64,000 nucleotides of DNA from Macquaria australasica (taxonomy: Eukaryota; Chordata; Actinopteri; Centrarchiformes; Percichthyidae), in NCBI GenBank assembly GCA_005408345.1, contig SEMN01000101.1:806001-870000 (forward strand), given 5' to 3'. This document shows positions 45,686 to 55,256 of this stretch, one piece after another (within the stretch, counting starts at the first letter, position 1; every line of letters starts with the position of its first letter). Position numbers and translations under genes: made by a program. The notes beneath the pieces were generated by a model that did not search any database, was not told where the DNA came from, and saw only the letters and a program-made list of their open reading frames with translations.

Positions 45686-48600
45686 CTGTGCAGGGGAAAC
45701 AAATGAGTTGTGAGTTAAATGTGCCACTTGAGGCATTCCCTGGAAACCATGGCCCAGTTGTGGTCTGTTCCTACCAACACTGCGAGGAAAAGTAAGAAAT
45801 GACAATAACAGGACTGAGAACACAACATAATGAGCCAATGTCACATCTGCATTGCTTTATTGAATTTGACTTGAGTGGGAGAATTAAAAAGAAGATGGTG
45901 CAGCTTTGCAATGCAGGTAAATGAGAGTTACTGTAAAGTATAGGAGTACAGATTTACAGTAAATAGGAGGGGAGCATGCTGCTTGGTCATCTGACCAAGC
46001 TAAAAAAAAAGAAAATGAAAAGGATGGAGACAGGAGTAGAGCTTGGCTGACTACAAAGGAACAGATGGGTTATGACAAACTCACAGCGATTTGGAGGAAG
46101 GCTTCTTCACTTTTGGCCTCTTTCGACGATGAACTGGCCTGAAGCATGCACAGCACGTATACACGCGCAGGGCAAATGCACGTGCATGGAGACAAACACA
46201 CAGATATATACACACAAAACACACACACACACACACAGGTACACACACACACAGACAGGCGCACATACACCCCCACGCGCACAGCAGAGACAAGCGATTA
46301 GGCTTCATTTCAAAAAGGGAACAGCAGAAGCTGAAAAGCAGGCTTGTATTTTGGCCCTCTTTGGCTTCTGCTTCTGCATGCTGAAAAGGCTTTCATCACA
46401 ACAGTAAGGAAACCTGGCAGTTTCAAGTGGATCAATTTCAGCACAACATCACTGTATTTTATTTTCTTGACTCCCCAAATGACTTGCAATGAGAAGAAAC
46501 AGCCAAAGACACACTAGGGAGGCTGTAACCTCCTAGAGTTCAAATTGTAACATGAATTCCATCTGTAGTGTTTGTAAAAGTAATCAGCTGTGCTGTAAGA
46601 GGAAGAAGAAAATACCTGTATTCACTGAAGTAGTTTCGCTCTTTTCCTCCTGAAAGGAAGTGGAGGTAACATTAGTCTCAGTTGGAAATTACCAGAGACA
46701 CTATAATCAATCATGTTTGCCTTAGAGGCTTTTTACTCACCCTTCTCCGGGTTGCATTGCTTATGTCCCTTACAGGCCCGCAAGTCCATGAGCTGTTGAT
46801 GCATTGAATTCAGAGCATTGCGGTCGAGGGTGCTGACAGCATTTATCAGCTACAAGAATAATAAGGACAAAATGTCAGCAAGGGCTTTGGAAACTATGAA
46901 AAATCTCTGGAAAACATTGGAAAATCTGTACCCCCTGTGCTCACAGGAATGCACTATGAATCATTTTATTATTGGTAAGTTATTTATGTATCCGCCATAT
47001 AGTACAGTGTGTCTGTACAAATGAAATACCTGGTATGGGTCAGTGTTGAGGTCAAAATACTCCAGGAAACCGGTAGCAAATTCACAGAACAGGAAGTTGT
47101 GTGTGTCATTGATGGTCCTTAGGCACCAGTAGGTATTATTGTTGGCACTGGTGCATGCACAGAATGGACCCACTGACGGAGGGAGGGAGGGAGGGAGGGA
47201 GGGAGGGAGGGAGGGAGCGGGAGTGGGTGAGGAAGGGAGGGGTGACAGTGGAAAACAAGGGATATTACAACAGTGTTCCAAAAAATTATTTTCACCATAC
47301 CTGCTTTGGAAAATATTCAGACGTTCCACAACAGTATTCTTCACATCTCTTTACACAGCCATATGTTATTCCTCACTTGTCCAGAAGGGGGCTGTCTGCC
47401 AGTGATGGTTGTCATGGGTGAAACAGGTGAGGCCAGGCATGCTGCAGGTATCGTTGTTTTGGAGCCTCTTGAGGAATTTACGTAGTTTCTTTCTGCGCTT
47501 CTGCTCCTTCTGCAGCCACTGACTCTTTTGCTTTGATGGCATTCTGATGAGAACAAAACACATTCAATACAGTGAGACCGCAAGAGGAGATAAAAAATAA
47601 TGTATTCATTGTCAAACAATGTAAATTTTTACCTGAGTGAGTGCATGCGCCCTGCATTGAGCCTGAAAGTCTCTTTATTCTTGAGGAGATAACTGTAAAG
47701 ACAAGAAACAGCTGTCACATATGTAATCAGATGTATATGCCGGTGACAGTGTGGTTTACACTCTTTCTCACCTGGGAGTGTCACAGTGACATTCCTCTGG
47801 CCGCACCTTTTTCAGGTGACCTTTGACCTCACGCAGGTTCTTGATTTTGGTCTGCAAGGTTTCAATCTAAACGCAGTAGGAACAAACACACAGCTCATTA
47901 TACACCACAAGCGACTAGCAACCTGTGAAATGGGTTTTATGGGCTGGATTTAACAAGGAGGAGAATGCAGCAGTACCTCATGCTCAATGTGCAGTTTGTG
48001 GTCTTTCCATGCTTGAAGAGACTTATAGAGGCCTCCATCACATTTTACTGTGTCATTCATAAGAATAGAGCACCTGCAGGATACAAAAAAACATAATAGC
48101 GCCACTAAACATCATGCATATGCAGTCTAAACGATTTCCTAACATTTTATTTATCTCTTTTATTACCAGAAACATTACACATGAATGCAGACAGATGTAC
48201 ACAGTAGCACCTGTAGGTGACTTTAAGAGCAGCAGGTGGTGTGAGTTTATTGCTGGTGGTGGGTTTGGCTGTGACCCCCATGCCACTGAACTCTTCATTG
48301 TCCTCCTCATTCCCCGCTCCTCTCCTCCTGTCTCTGGCCCAGCTGCTGTTCCTGGAGCCCAGGGACCGGTAGCCCTCCTCTAGGTCTACGGCATACAGGT
48401 CTCCATCCAGCTCAAACGATACAGAGCGGGCCCAGCGCTTCCTAGAGACAGTCTTACTGGATTTCATCTCTGAGTAAGACGAGACAGAGGAGCCTGAATA
48501 AGATGAGAAAGAGGGATGTGTTTGTGATACTGAAAATCAAGATCTATGAAGACCAGCACATGACAACATTCAAATATTGATGATATGAATCAACGTTCCA

Positions 48601-51600
48601 TGCAATAATTTACAATCGTTTGTATTTGTTTTTTTCAAGGCCCTATGATCAAACTTGTCAACTCTAGTCCGCCACTTGATGGCAGCATAGACACATGCTC
48701 CTCATGTCATGAATACTTCAAAAGCTGGTTATTTTAGCTTGAGATTAATGGCCCTGTTCGGCAAGGCTTTGTAGGCTACTGCAAGGACGTTTCAAAGTAA
48801 AGTGTCTTTCTGAACAAAATCAGATCTATTAATAACTACCAAAACGATGGCAAATGTGAGTGACAAGAGGAACTTACTCTTCTTGGCGAGCAGCCTCTTC
48901 TTCTTCAGGACTGATGTTTTGAAGCCCACATCGCCGCAATCACAGCTGTCGTAGTTGGACGTGGGAGACAGCTGAGACGCGCCGCTGGCCATCAGAGCCT
49001 GCATACGTGGGGCATAGAGACTAGCCATGCCCTTGCACTTATACAGCCTCAGCTTGCCAGTCGGGTCCTCCACACACTGCCACTTCTGAAACAAGGCAGA
49101 GAGAAATGTCATGATGAAATGATGTTGGGTCTTCAGGCTTGTAAGTAAACAAGTAAGTATGCTTATTTATATAGCACCTTTTAAAAGCAGATGTCACACA
49201 GTGCTTCACAATAAAAGACAAAAGAGCAACAGAGCAACATGAAATACAGACCTCAAGCTAAAAACACTAAAACTAAACAAAAGCAAGTCTAAACAAATGA
49301 GCTGCTTTTTAAAGGTGTCCACAGATCTTAAGTCCACTGGGAAAGAGTTCCAAAGTTTAGGAGCTACAACCTAAAAAGCACAGTCTTCTTTTGTCTTGGA
49401 ATAACCAACAAACCCTGATCACAGGACATCAGATTCCTACAGGGATACAGGGCTGCAGTAGCTCTTTAATGTAGGTAGGTGCCTGATCATGCAAGTACTA
49501 TAACATAGCATCCTTTTTGATGCATGAAAACCCATTGATTTAAAATGTTCTTTATGGGGTTATGCTCAAATGACTCTACACAGAGCTCTAATGGTGCCCT
49601 TAAAATGCAATAAATCAGAGGGCTCTTTGTATGCACACATATGCACATACGTCATACAGCGCACTTCATTTTGAAGGATTAAAAAAGAGACTTTGATGTC
49701 AAATGGAACCCTGAGAGTACAATGACTGCATATTATACAACCGCATTGCAAATTATCACCCTGCATGAGCTACACTCCATGTTGTTCTCCTGAAACTTTA
49801 ATAACCTCTCCTTCTGAGCTCCTGCAGGTCAGGTACCTGTCCTGGCTGCTGGCAGGGGGTCTGGTACTCTGCTTTCTGGCACAGGTCCTTCACCCGCTGG
49901 TATTTTGGCAGGAAGTTCTCCTCCTGGGCCATCTCCTTCCCATCAGCTCTCTTGTGTGCAAGCTTCCTGAAAGAACAGGAAACACTGTTTTTTTTTTCAA
50001 CCAACCAAAGACAAGGAGCCTGATGTAACCAGAAGACAATGCCTGGAATGAGAACATGTCCTGCAAAAGGTCAATCAATAAAACATACCCTCTCTCCACC
50101 AGGAAAGAATCTCTCCACGTTTTACCCTTCTTGTTCAACTGGAACCTGGAAAATGAGTAAAAATAAATAAAATATTCTGTCAGACCACTCTGACTGTGAT
50201 ATTTGCACTGAACAAACATGCACTCCATTTTCAAATGCCATCCTTGTACGGCACTAAAAAAGACAGTGGTGCTACACGTTTATATTTGGATTGTAGATTT
50301 CATTATGTCCAAGAAAACTCCAAGAACTGAGATGGAGTAAAACTTTATGAAGTCCAGGCAAATTACTTTTTTGGCACATAACCACCTAATCTGCAACATT
50401 TTAAATGTCATTCTTGAATTGTCTGTTGAATGGCATGACACTGAGCAAAATAACTGATGTGGGTGTTCACCTATTGACTGGCCTGTCTGTGTCCAGCAGC
50501 TTGAGGATCGACTTGCCATCCATTTCTGCAGGGATATCAACACCGGCCATGTCCAGCAGAGTCGGTGCCAAGTCAATGTTCAACACTATATGAGGATTAC
50601 TGCAAGGGAAGCAAGATTGAGGATATTTTTCATTGGAATTTGGTATTAACAAATGATCGTCATTAATGTCATTAATCTCACATATATAATATTGGAACAC
50701 AACATCTAGATATCAGAATATTGAATGAATAACAGAAAAATAACAGTCTGAGTCACTCACATGGCACCTTGCTCCACATTAGGTCCTCGTACGTAGAAGG
50801 GAACACGGATATCAAACTCATAAGGCATTGATTTGCCCTTGACCAGACCAAACTGGCCGATATGGTAGCCGTGGTCTGAGGTGTAAATGAGGTAGGTGTT
50901 GTCCAGTTCCCCTGTCTCCACCAACATGTTGTACACCTACCAATGAGGACAGAATTCACTGAACACTCACGCAGCGTAAAAAGTTATACTTCATGTTTGA
51001 TAGCTCAAGTCTCCTGTGCCAGTTTCAAGGAAAAGGGATTGAACAATTTATCAAGTGTGTCAGTGAATACATTATACAGTCCCAGTCAGAACAAGCACAG
51101 ATCTCTCAGGACTTGAGACTGTCAGATGAAATGAGTGTGTGTGTGTGTGTGTGTGTGTGTGTTTAAGTATCTCTGTGTGTTTAAGCATATGTCTATCTGC
51201 CTGCGTGGCCTGCCCACCTTCTCCACGCTGTCATCCACAGACAGCAGGGTCTGCATCCTCCGGCGCTGCAGCATGTTGGTGAACTGCATGTGGACGGGCT
51301 TCATAGGTCCTGTGTAGCGTAGGATCCAGTGTTTGTCTGGGTTAGGGGCATAGTTGTAGCTGGGGGTTCTAAAAGAGGCAGGAGACAGAAAAACATCCAA
51401 CTAAACTACAAAAAACTCAATGTGGTGTATTTAATATTTCATTTGTGTTGCTTCTTTTACATCGAAATAACAAAGCACAGGACTCATTCCTGTATATGTC
51501 ACTGTAACTCACCATACGTCTGCATTCAGTTGTTTTTTTCCATCTCTATACATGTGGTTTTCATATTCTATAGCTGTAAACTGGTGTGTGTACAGTTACA

Positions 51601-52397
51601 TTGTGCATTCACAGCAATATTCTCTGCATGTGTCTGCTTATATCTCCTATCCTTTCCTTTTCAAGGTAGCCAGAAAACTGTTTACGCAATGCTAAACTGG
51701 AGGTTACATAAACCATGTAAAATGCAAAGCACTGCAATCAATAAGCCTGTACACAGTGAGCACAGTTTGATCAATAATTAACTCCGAGCCATATGGAACT
51801 TTAATTATCTGAGAATAAACACTGCTAAATGGCTAATGGGATCCTAGAAGAAAATAGATTTAATGCAGATATTTAAAGCGGATCGATTTGACTTTTAAGA
51901 AATGCTAATGTCTCCCAGCCTGGTCCACAGTGGCAACTCTAATATAGTGTGAAGACGTGTCTGCAAGGTGCCAAAGTGAGAAGAACATTTATAACCAGAG
52001 GAGTGCAGGACTTTTACTGCCTCTCTCTCTTCATGGAGGGAAGATGGAGAGAGAAAAATAGCCAGAGAAGTGCTCCCAGAAAACACCACCCGAGGGAGAG
52101 CACATTTATGAAGAAAGAGCAATTAAAAGTTTGCACAAAGACACTGGGGCTGAATTTTCAGAATATTCTGTGTATAAAGCCTGCGTGGCACAGGTTAATG
52201 ATGCTGGAGGGATTAGATGAAGCAGGAAAAGGGTGTGATGGGGTTGGAGGGAGGGCGCAGAAACTGCAGTCTCATTACCGGCCTTGGATCTGTCTCTGGA
52301 GGCCAATAGCAGGTTTGCCGTTAGCCAGCAGCGCTAGACAGTCAGTCAGGAGCATGGAGGGTCAGGAAGACAAAGGCTGAAATGCTGTGAGTGTGTG

Positions 52398-52444
<47 letters not shown>

Positions 52445-55002
52445 GTGCACGTGACTAAATCATTGCTCATGCATAAAACATACATCATTCATGCCTCTGT
52501 TTGATCATGGCTGACAAAATGGTACAAATTAGCAGGGCTCATTACCGTAGTAACAGTAATGTGAACAACACATGAGCCAAATAAACTGGAGTGAAACACT
52601 GGCTGTGCGTGGAGAGCGCTCAGCTGCCAAGAGCGTCCTGCAGGCAGAGGAAGATAAGATCGAGCTGAGATTATGGAATTTGTGTCATTCTGGGTCAAAT
52701 GAAAGGGAGCGTGAATGTGTGGATGACTCATAGGCAAGCAAATAGCTGCAGATGTGAAAATGTAAAAATTTACCCTTGTGTGTTTGTCTGCTGTATGTAT
52801 TAAATGGGCAAAGCCAGTCCAGGTCAAACTACTTACTGTCACAGAATATCTGAGGGCTCACAGCTTGGCTAAACATTGGCATTTTCTTACATGTGCTGTG
52901 ATGCGTTGGGGAAGGAAGTGCTGTACTGCGGGGCGGAGTCCTCTGGACCGTGCGGAGCAACGTGGCTCAGGACCATCATGACAGGACGGTGAGGGTACAT
53001 CCTCTTAGACATACGGAAGTAGTTGATGCTGTCGTTGGTAATGATGTCTGTCAGGTAGTCCTGTGGAGCGAGCAGACATTGTACATCAGGCACTCAGTGA
53101 GTGACAGGGAGTGAAAGAGCAGATGTCAAAGCCATCAGTGCTATCCTCGGTTGGGGCTCATTACTAACCTGGTATGAGTCAAAAAAGAATTCCAAGCACT
53201 ACTGTATAGCTGCTATATCTAAATAATGACACTAGTGTATCTAAATATGACACACAATGGAATTAATCTAACGTTGAACCCTTTGAACCCTGATTTCTGT
53301 TTTATAAATCCGCTTAAGTTGCTTTAAAGTTAGAAAAAAATCATTATTTCCGCTTTGTATCAGTAGGGATGACCCCATGTTTTCATTCCATCAAATGGAA
53401 ATACTCTAGATGTCTTGTACATCGCATCATACACATTTACCCAGAACTCAGCCAGACATATTTGGTATCTTTGGAAATGTTAGGATATCCCCCAGATTAT
53501 CATTTATAAAATTCTAAGTTTAGAAATGAGTGATGCTGAAAGTTCTAAACCATTTAGTAATTATGGGTAACATATGGTTACTTAATGTTAAATGCTTAAG
53601 ATGAAGTGATAATTACATCTCTCAAAGTTATCTAAAAAGACTTTAGAAATACCTTTGGGTAGTCACTGCTGTGCTTCTCTCGTACTCCGTTCCTGCAGAG
53701 GGTGTAGTTGTAGAAGCGTGAGTTCTTCACCAGTGCTACCCATTCCTTCCAGCCAGGGGGCACATAGGAGCCGTTGTACTCATTCAGATACTTTCCAAAG
53801 TAGGCTGAGTGAGGAACAGGCGAGCAGTATGTTAATGTTGGTCCCCAAGCTCGATGTATCTGTGAAAGTACCTGTTTTAATCTGCGTTGACATTCATGGG
53901 TCAGACTTGCGGTGCTCACCTGTCCTGTAGCCGGAGTTGTTGAGATGTACAGCGAAGGTGTGCGGCTCGTGGTGGGCCTGCCACGAGGGCGAGGAGCAGT
54001 TCTCGTTGTTGGTGTAGGTGTGGTGGTTGTGCACATACTTCCCGGTCAGGATGGAGGAGCGGGATGGGCAGCACATGGGCGTGGTTGAGAAAGCGTTGGA
54101 GAAGTGCGTGCCGCCCTTCTCCATGATGTGCCGGGTTTTGTTCATGGCCTGCATTGAGCCTGGCATTAAACAGTTGGAGAAGAAAAAAGAGTGAGAGATT
54201 GAGGAAAACAGAGATGGTAAAGAGTGAAAAATATAAATGTAGGGCATGTGGGGGAAAGAGCAAACACCATTATGGACAGAGTAAGAAAAAAGAAGGGGGA
54301 AAAGTAAATGAGGTAACACATCTTTTTGGTAAAGTGTAACCCATTTGGATTTCTGTTTTCAGGCTGATGGTGATTGTTTGGGAAAACAGATGCTTGACCA
54401 TAAATTCCTGCTTTTCAATGGGAGTCTTCTCACTAGCAATCACAGGAGGACAAAGGATGTCACTGAGGCCATTATGCAGCCACTCCAGGCCAATACGCCG
54501 CTAAAGGACTTAAGCGGGAAGGGAGATGGCCAGGGTTTGGCATCCAGACAATGGAAGCCATAGGCCGCCCTCATTTCATGCCAGCAATGGAGGAGTTGGC
54601 AAAGGGAGCACATGACTTTGAGTGGGCCAGTTGTTATGGTGCCAAGAGGCAGCATTAGGCTGACTTTCCCTTGCTGATGCTGTTGGATACACATGGAGAG
54701 AATACCCACACTCATGGGACATGGACACAAAGCAAACAGAGAGAGACAGATACACAAACACACAGTAAACACACACACAGGAAAGTATTAATCGAGGAAC
54801 ATGTCTTACCCAGTTCTATGTCCTGATCATCAGTGAGGATGAGGATGATGTTGGGTCGGATGTTGCGGATGTGGCGGTCCCTCTGCAGGCGAGACCTGAG
54901 GCGATATCCAGACAGGTAGCCAGAGCCCTGGGCCACAGGAAGGATCCCCACCAGGACAAGAAGAAGAAGAGGGAGAGGGGCAGAGAGCCCCTGCCCTGCC
55001 AT
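45655..55002 (-). CDS. sulf2: Extracellular heparan sulfate 6-O-endosulfatase SULF2, complete gene
   Basis: Removes 6-O-sulfates from heparan sulfate at the cell surface, tuning Wnt, FGF, BMP and other ligand signalling. Twenty coding exons in transcript order: 55002-54810, 54159-53920, 53804-53653, 53060-52891, 51368-51218, 50936-50761, 50599-50471, 50145-50089, 49966-49837, 49085-48878, 48493-48211, 48073-47977, 47866-47772, 47692-47633, 47543-47377, 47172-47030, 46849-46741, 46649-46616, 46138-46085, 45685-45655. They total 2,679 nt, or 892 residues (human SULF2: 870), with every junction in phase. A signal peptide (about 1-26) precedes the sulfatase domain (metal ligands in LTDDQD, formylglycine site MCCPSR at Cys94, SDHGYH at 322-327). 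Then come a basic hydrophilic domain with an RKRWAR furin-type site and the conserved C-terminal domain. Features such as AQEENFLPKYQRVKDLC, SSKSL and GQIWEGW fit SULF2, not SULF1. The a or b copy is undetermined. Confidence 0.96.
46085..46138 (-). CDS. sulf2: sulf2 exon 19
   Basis: Encodes PVHRRKRPKVKKPSSKS plus CT of the next Leu. The KRPSSKSL block is specific to SULF2 C-termini. The donor CGCT|GTGAGT lacks the usual AG before GT, and a TGA in frame across the donor would truncate the protein at SKSL if the intron were retained. Confidence 0.9.
46198..46262 (+). repeat. (CA)n-rich tract in a sulf2 intron
   Basis: Interrupted CA repeats between exons 18 and 19; open frames across it are low-complexity artefacts. 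Confidence 0.9.
46616..46649 (-). CDS. sulf2: sulf2 exon 18 (34 nt microexon-size)
   Basis: Encodes GGKERNYFSEY, matching the human DGGSYEQYR segment. Phase 1 in, 2 out. Confidence 0.85.
46741..46849 (-). CDS. sulf2: sulf2 exon 17
   Basis: Encodes LINAVSTLDRNALNSMHQQL then MDLRACKGHKQCNPEK, the conserved C-terminal domain with its CKGYKQCNP motif. Confidence 0.93.
47030..47172 (-). CDS. sulf2: sulf2 exon 16
   Basis: Encodes GPFCACTSANNNTYWCLRT, NFLFCEFATGFLEYFDLN and TDPYQ, the most conserved part of the C-terminal domain. Its acceptor (CCGTCAG) directly follows a (CCCT)n tract. Confidence 0.95.
47178..47217 (+). repeat. (GGGA)n microsatellite forming the splice polypyrimidine tract
   Basis: About ten GGGA units on the plus strand. 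On the minus strand the run reads (CCCT)n and ends about 5 bp from the acceptor of sulf2 exon 16, so it is that intron's polypyrimidine tract. The G-rich strand could form a G-quadruplex. Confidence 0.95.
47377..47543 (-). CDS. sulf2: sulf2 exon 15
   Basis: Encodes a basic run (QKEQKRRKKLRKFLKRLQ), then NNDTCSMPGLTCFTHDNHH and WQTAPFWT. The basic part belongs to the end of the heparan-binding hydrophilic domain. Confidence 0.95.
47633..47692 (-). CDS. sulf2: sulf2 exon 14
   Basis: 60-nt exon encoding SYLLKNKETFRLNAGRMHSL, the variable segment between the CHC motif and the basic KEQKRRKK run. Confidence 0.85.
47772..47866 (-). CDS. sulf2: sulf2 exon 13
   Basis: Encodes IETLQTKIKNLREVKGHLKK then VRPEECHCDTP, the coiled-coil-like basic part of the hydrophilic domain. 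Confidence 0.93.
47977..48073 (-). CDS. sulf2: sulf2 exon 12
   Basis: Encodes CSILMNDTVKCDGGLYKSLQ then AWKDHKLHIEHE; the AWKDHK motif is conserved in SULF1 and SULF2. Confidence 0.93.
48211..48493 (-). CDS. sulf2: sulf2 exon 11 (furin-site exon)
   Basis: Encodes SSVSSYSEMKSSKTVSRKRW and ARSVSFELDGDLYAVDLEEG, then a variable acidic/basic stretch ending LKVTY. RKRWAR before SVSFELDG sits where SULF proteins are cut by furin-type proteases into their two disulfide-linked chains. Phase 1 in, 2 out. Confidence 0.9.
48878..49085 (-). CDS. sulf2: sulf2 exon 10 (start of hydrophilic domain)
   Basis: Encodes KWQCVEDPTGKLRLYKCKG, a variable middle with SNYDSCDCGD, and a basic VLKKKRLLAKK end. KWQCVED and the CDCGD cysteines are conserved in SULF proteins; the middle is fish-specific in appearance. 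Confidence 0.92.
49140..49560 (+). repeat. Dispersed fish repeat in a sulf2 intron
   Basis: Begins with TTATTTATATAGCACCTTTT and a nearby CACAGTGCTTCAC. This pairing (TATATAGCGCCTTT with CAAAGTGCTTTACA) opens a very common, old teleost repeat that continues with AAAGGTGTCCACAGA and GGGAAAGAGTTCCAAAG, as seen here. No complete element or target duplication was identified. Confidence 0.55.
49837..49966 (-). CDS. sulf2: sulf2 exon 9
   Basis: Encodes KLAHKRADGKEMAQEENFLP then KYQRVKDLCQKAEYQTPCQ. AQEENFLPKYQRVKDLCQ distinguishes SULF2 from SULF1. Confidence 0.95.
50089..50145 (-). CDS. sulf2: sulf2 exon 8
   Basis: 57-nt exon encoding FQLNKKGKTWRDSFLVER; WRDSFLVERG is invariant in vertebrate SULFs. 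Phase 2 in and out. Confidence 0.93.
50471..50599 (-). CDS. sulf2: sulf2 exon 7
   Basis: Encodes NPHIVLNIDLAPTLLDMAGV then DIPAEMDGKSILKLLD and TDRPVN, the end of the N-terminal sulfatase core. Confidence 0.95.
50761..50936 (-). CDS. sulf2: sulf2 exon 6 (active-site Asp-His)
   Basis: Encodes VYNMLVETGELDNTYLIY, then TSDHGYHIGQFGLVKGKSMP and YEFDIRVPFYVRGPNVE. D323 and H324 of SDHGYH match the calcium- and sulfate-binding residues of sulfatases. Confidence 0.95.
51134..51162 (+). repeat. (TG)n microsatellite in a sulf2 intron
   Basis: Uninterrupted GT dinucleotide run about 55 bp inside the donor of exon 5. Confidence 0.95.
51218..51368 (-). CDS. sulf2: sulf2 exon 5
   Basis: Encodes TPSYNYAPNPDKHWILRYTG, then PMKPVHMQFTNMLQRRRMQ and TLLSVDDSVEK. 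PNPDKHW and GPMKP match SULF2. Confidence 0.95.
52400..52441 (+). repeat. (TG)n microsatellite in a sulf2 intron
   Basis: About 21 perfect GT units, the longest dinucleotide run in the window. Confidence 0.97.
52891..53060 (-). CDS. sulf2: sulf2 exon 4
   Basis: Encodes DYLTDIITNDSINYFRMSKR, then MYPHRPVMMVLSHVAPHGPE and DSAPQYSTSFPNASQH. The SHVAPHGP motif lies in the sulfatase active-site region. Confidence 0.95.
53653..53804 (-). CDS. sulf2: sulf2 exon 3
   Basis: Encodes YFGKYLNEYNGSYVPPGWKE, then WVALVKNSRFYNYTLCRNG and VREKHSSDYPK. It contains N-glycosylation sequons (NGS, NYT), as in the family. Confidence 0.95.
53920..54159 (-). CDS. sulf2: sulf2 exon 2 (formylglycine site)
   Basis: Encodes SMQAMNKTRHIMEKGG, then the TTPMCCPSRSSILTGKYVHN signature and NENCSSPSWQA. 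The first Cys of C-x-P-S-R (Cys94) is the one converted to formylglycine by SUMF1, which is required for sulfatase activity. Confidence 0.96.
54810..55002 (-). CDS. sulf2: sulf2 exon 1 of coding sequence (signal peptide)
   Basis: Starts at ATG 55002-55000 in a good context (G at -3, G at +4); a GTG just before it is not needed as a start. Encodes a hydrophobic leader (PLPLLLLVLVGILPVAQG), a basic segment, and NIRPNIILILTDDQDIEL with the first metal-binding Asp pair (D58, D59). Confidence 0.95.
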
Positions 55003-55073
55003 CACGCTACCCTGCAGTCACCTCCTCAGTCCTTCGGTTTTACACACAGGAGTCTGCAGCTCCCTCACTCAAC
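55003..55073 (-). other. sulf2: sulf2 5' UTR part of the first coding exon
   Basis: A pyrimidine-rich acceptor (TGTCCTGTCTCTCAG) ends at 55074, so the exon probably begins at 55073 with 71 nt of 5' UTR. This implies at least one upstream non-coding exon, which I could not locate in the window. Confidence 0.6.
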
Positions 55074-55230
55074 CTGAGAGACAGGACACAAAGAGAGACT
55101 GATAAGAATAAAATACACACACACATGGAGTCACACAAAACACGGTGAAAAATAGCAGATGCAAGCCTTGCACAGCCATTACAGGGTGCTCTTCCGTACA
55201 AATGCACCCGTTTGGGCTGAGCTCAGCTCG

Positions 55231-55256
55231 TTAATCAATCATTAATGATGCATTAG
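55231..55256. promoter_or_regulatory. Candidate homeodomain-type regulatory cluster
   Basis: Within 26 bp: TTAATCAATC, ATTAATGATG and CATTA, giving several overlapping TAAT/ATTA cores about 230 bp upstream of the first coding exon of sulf2. AT-rich sequence gives such cores by chance, so support is weak. Confidence 0.25.

Noticed and set aside
46070..46407. ORFs on both strands across the CA-rich tract
   Set aside because: Translations are Cys/Val or Thr/His dinucleotide-repeat artefacts; only 46138-46085 on the minus strand is a real exon.
55003..55005. GTG codon upstream of the sulf2 ATG as an earlier start
   Set aside because: Vertebrate translation starts at ATG; the ATG at 55002-55000 has a good context and gives a normal signal peptide.
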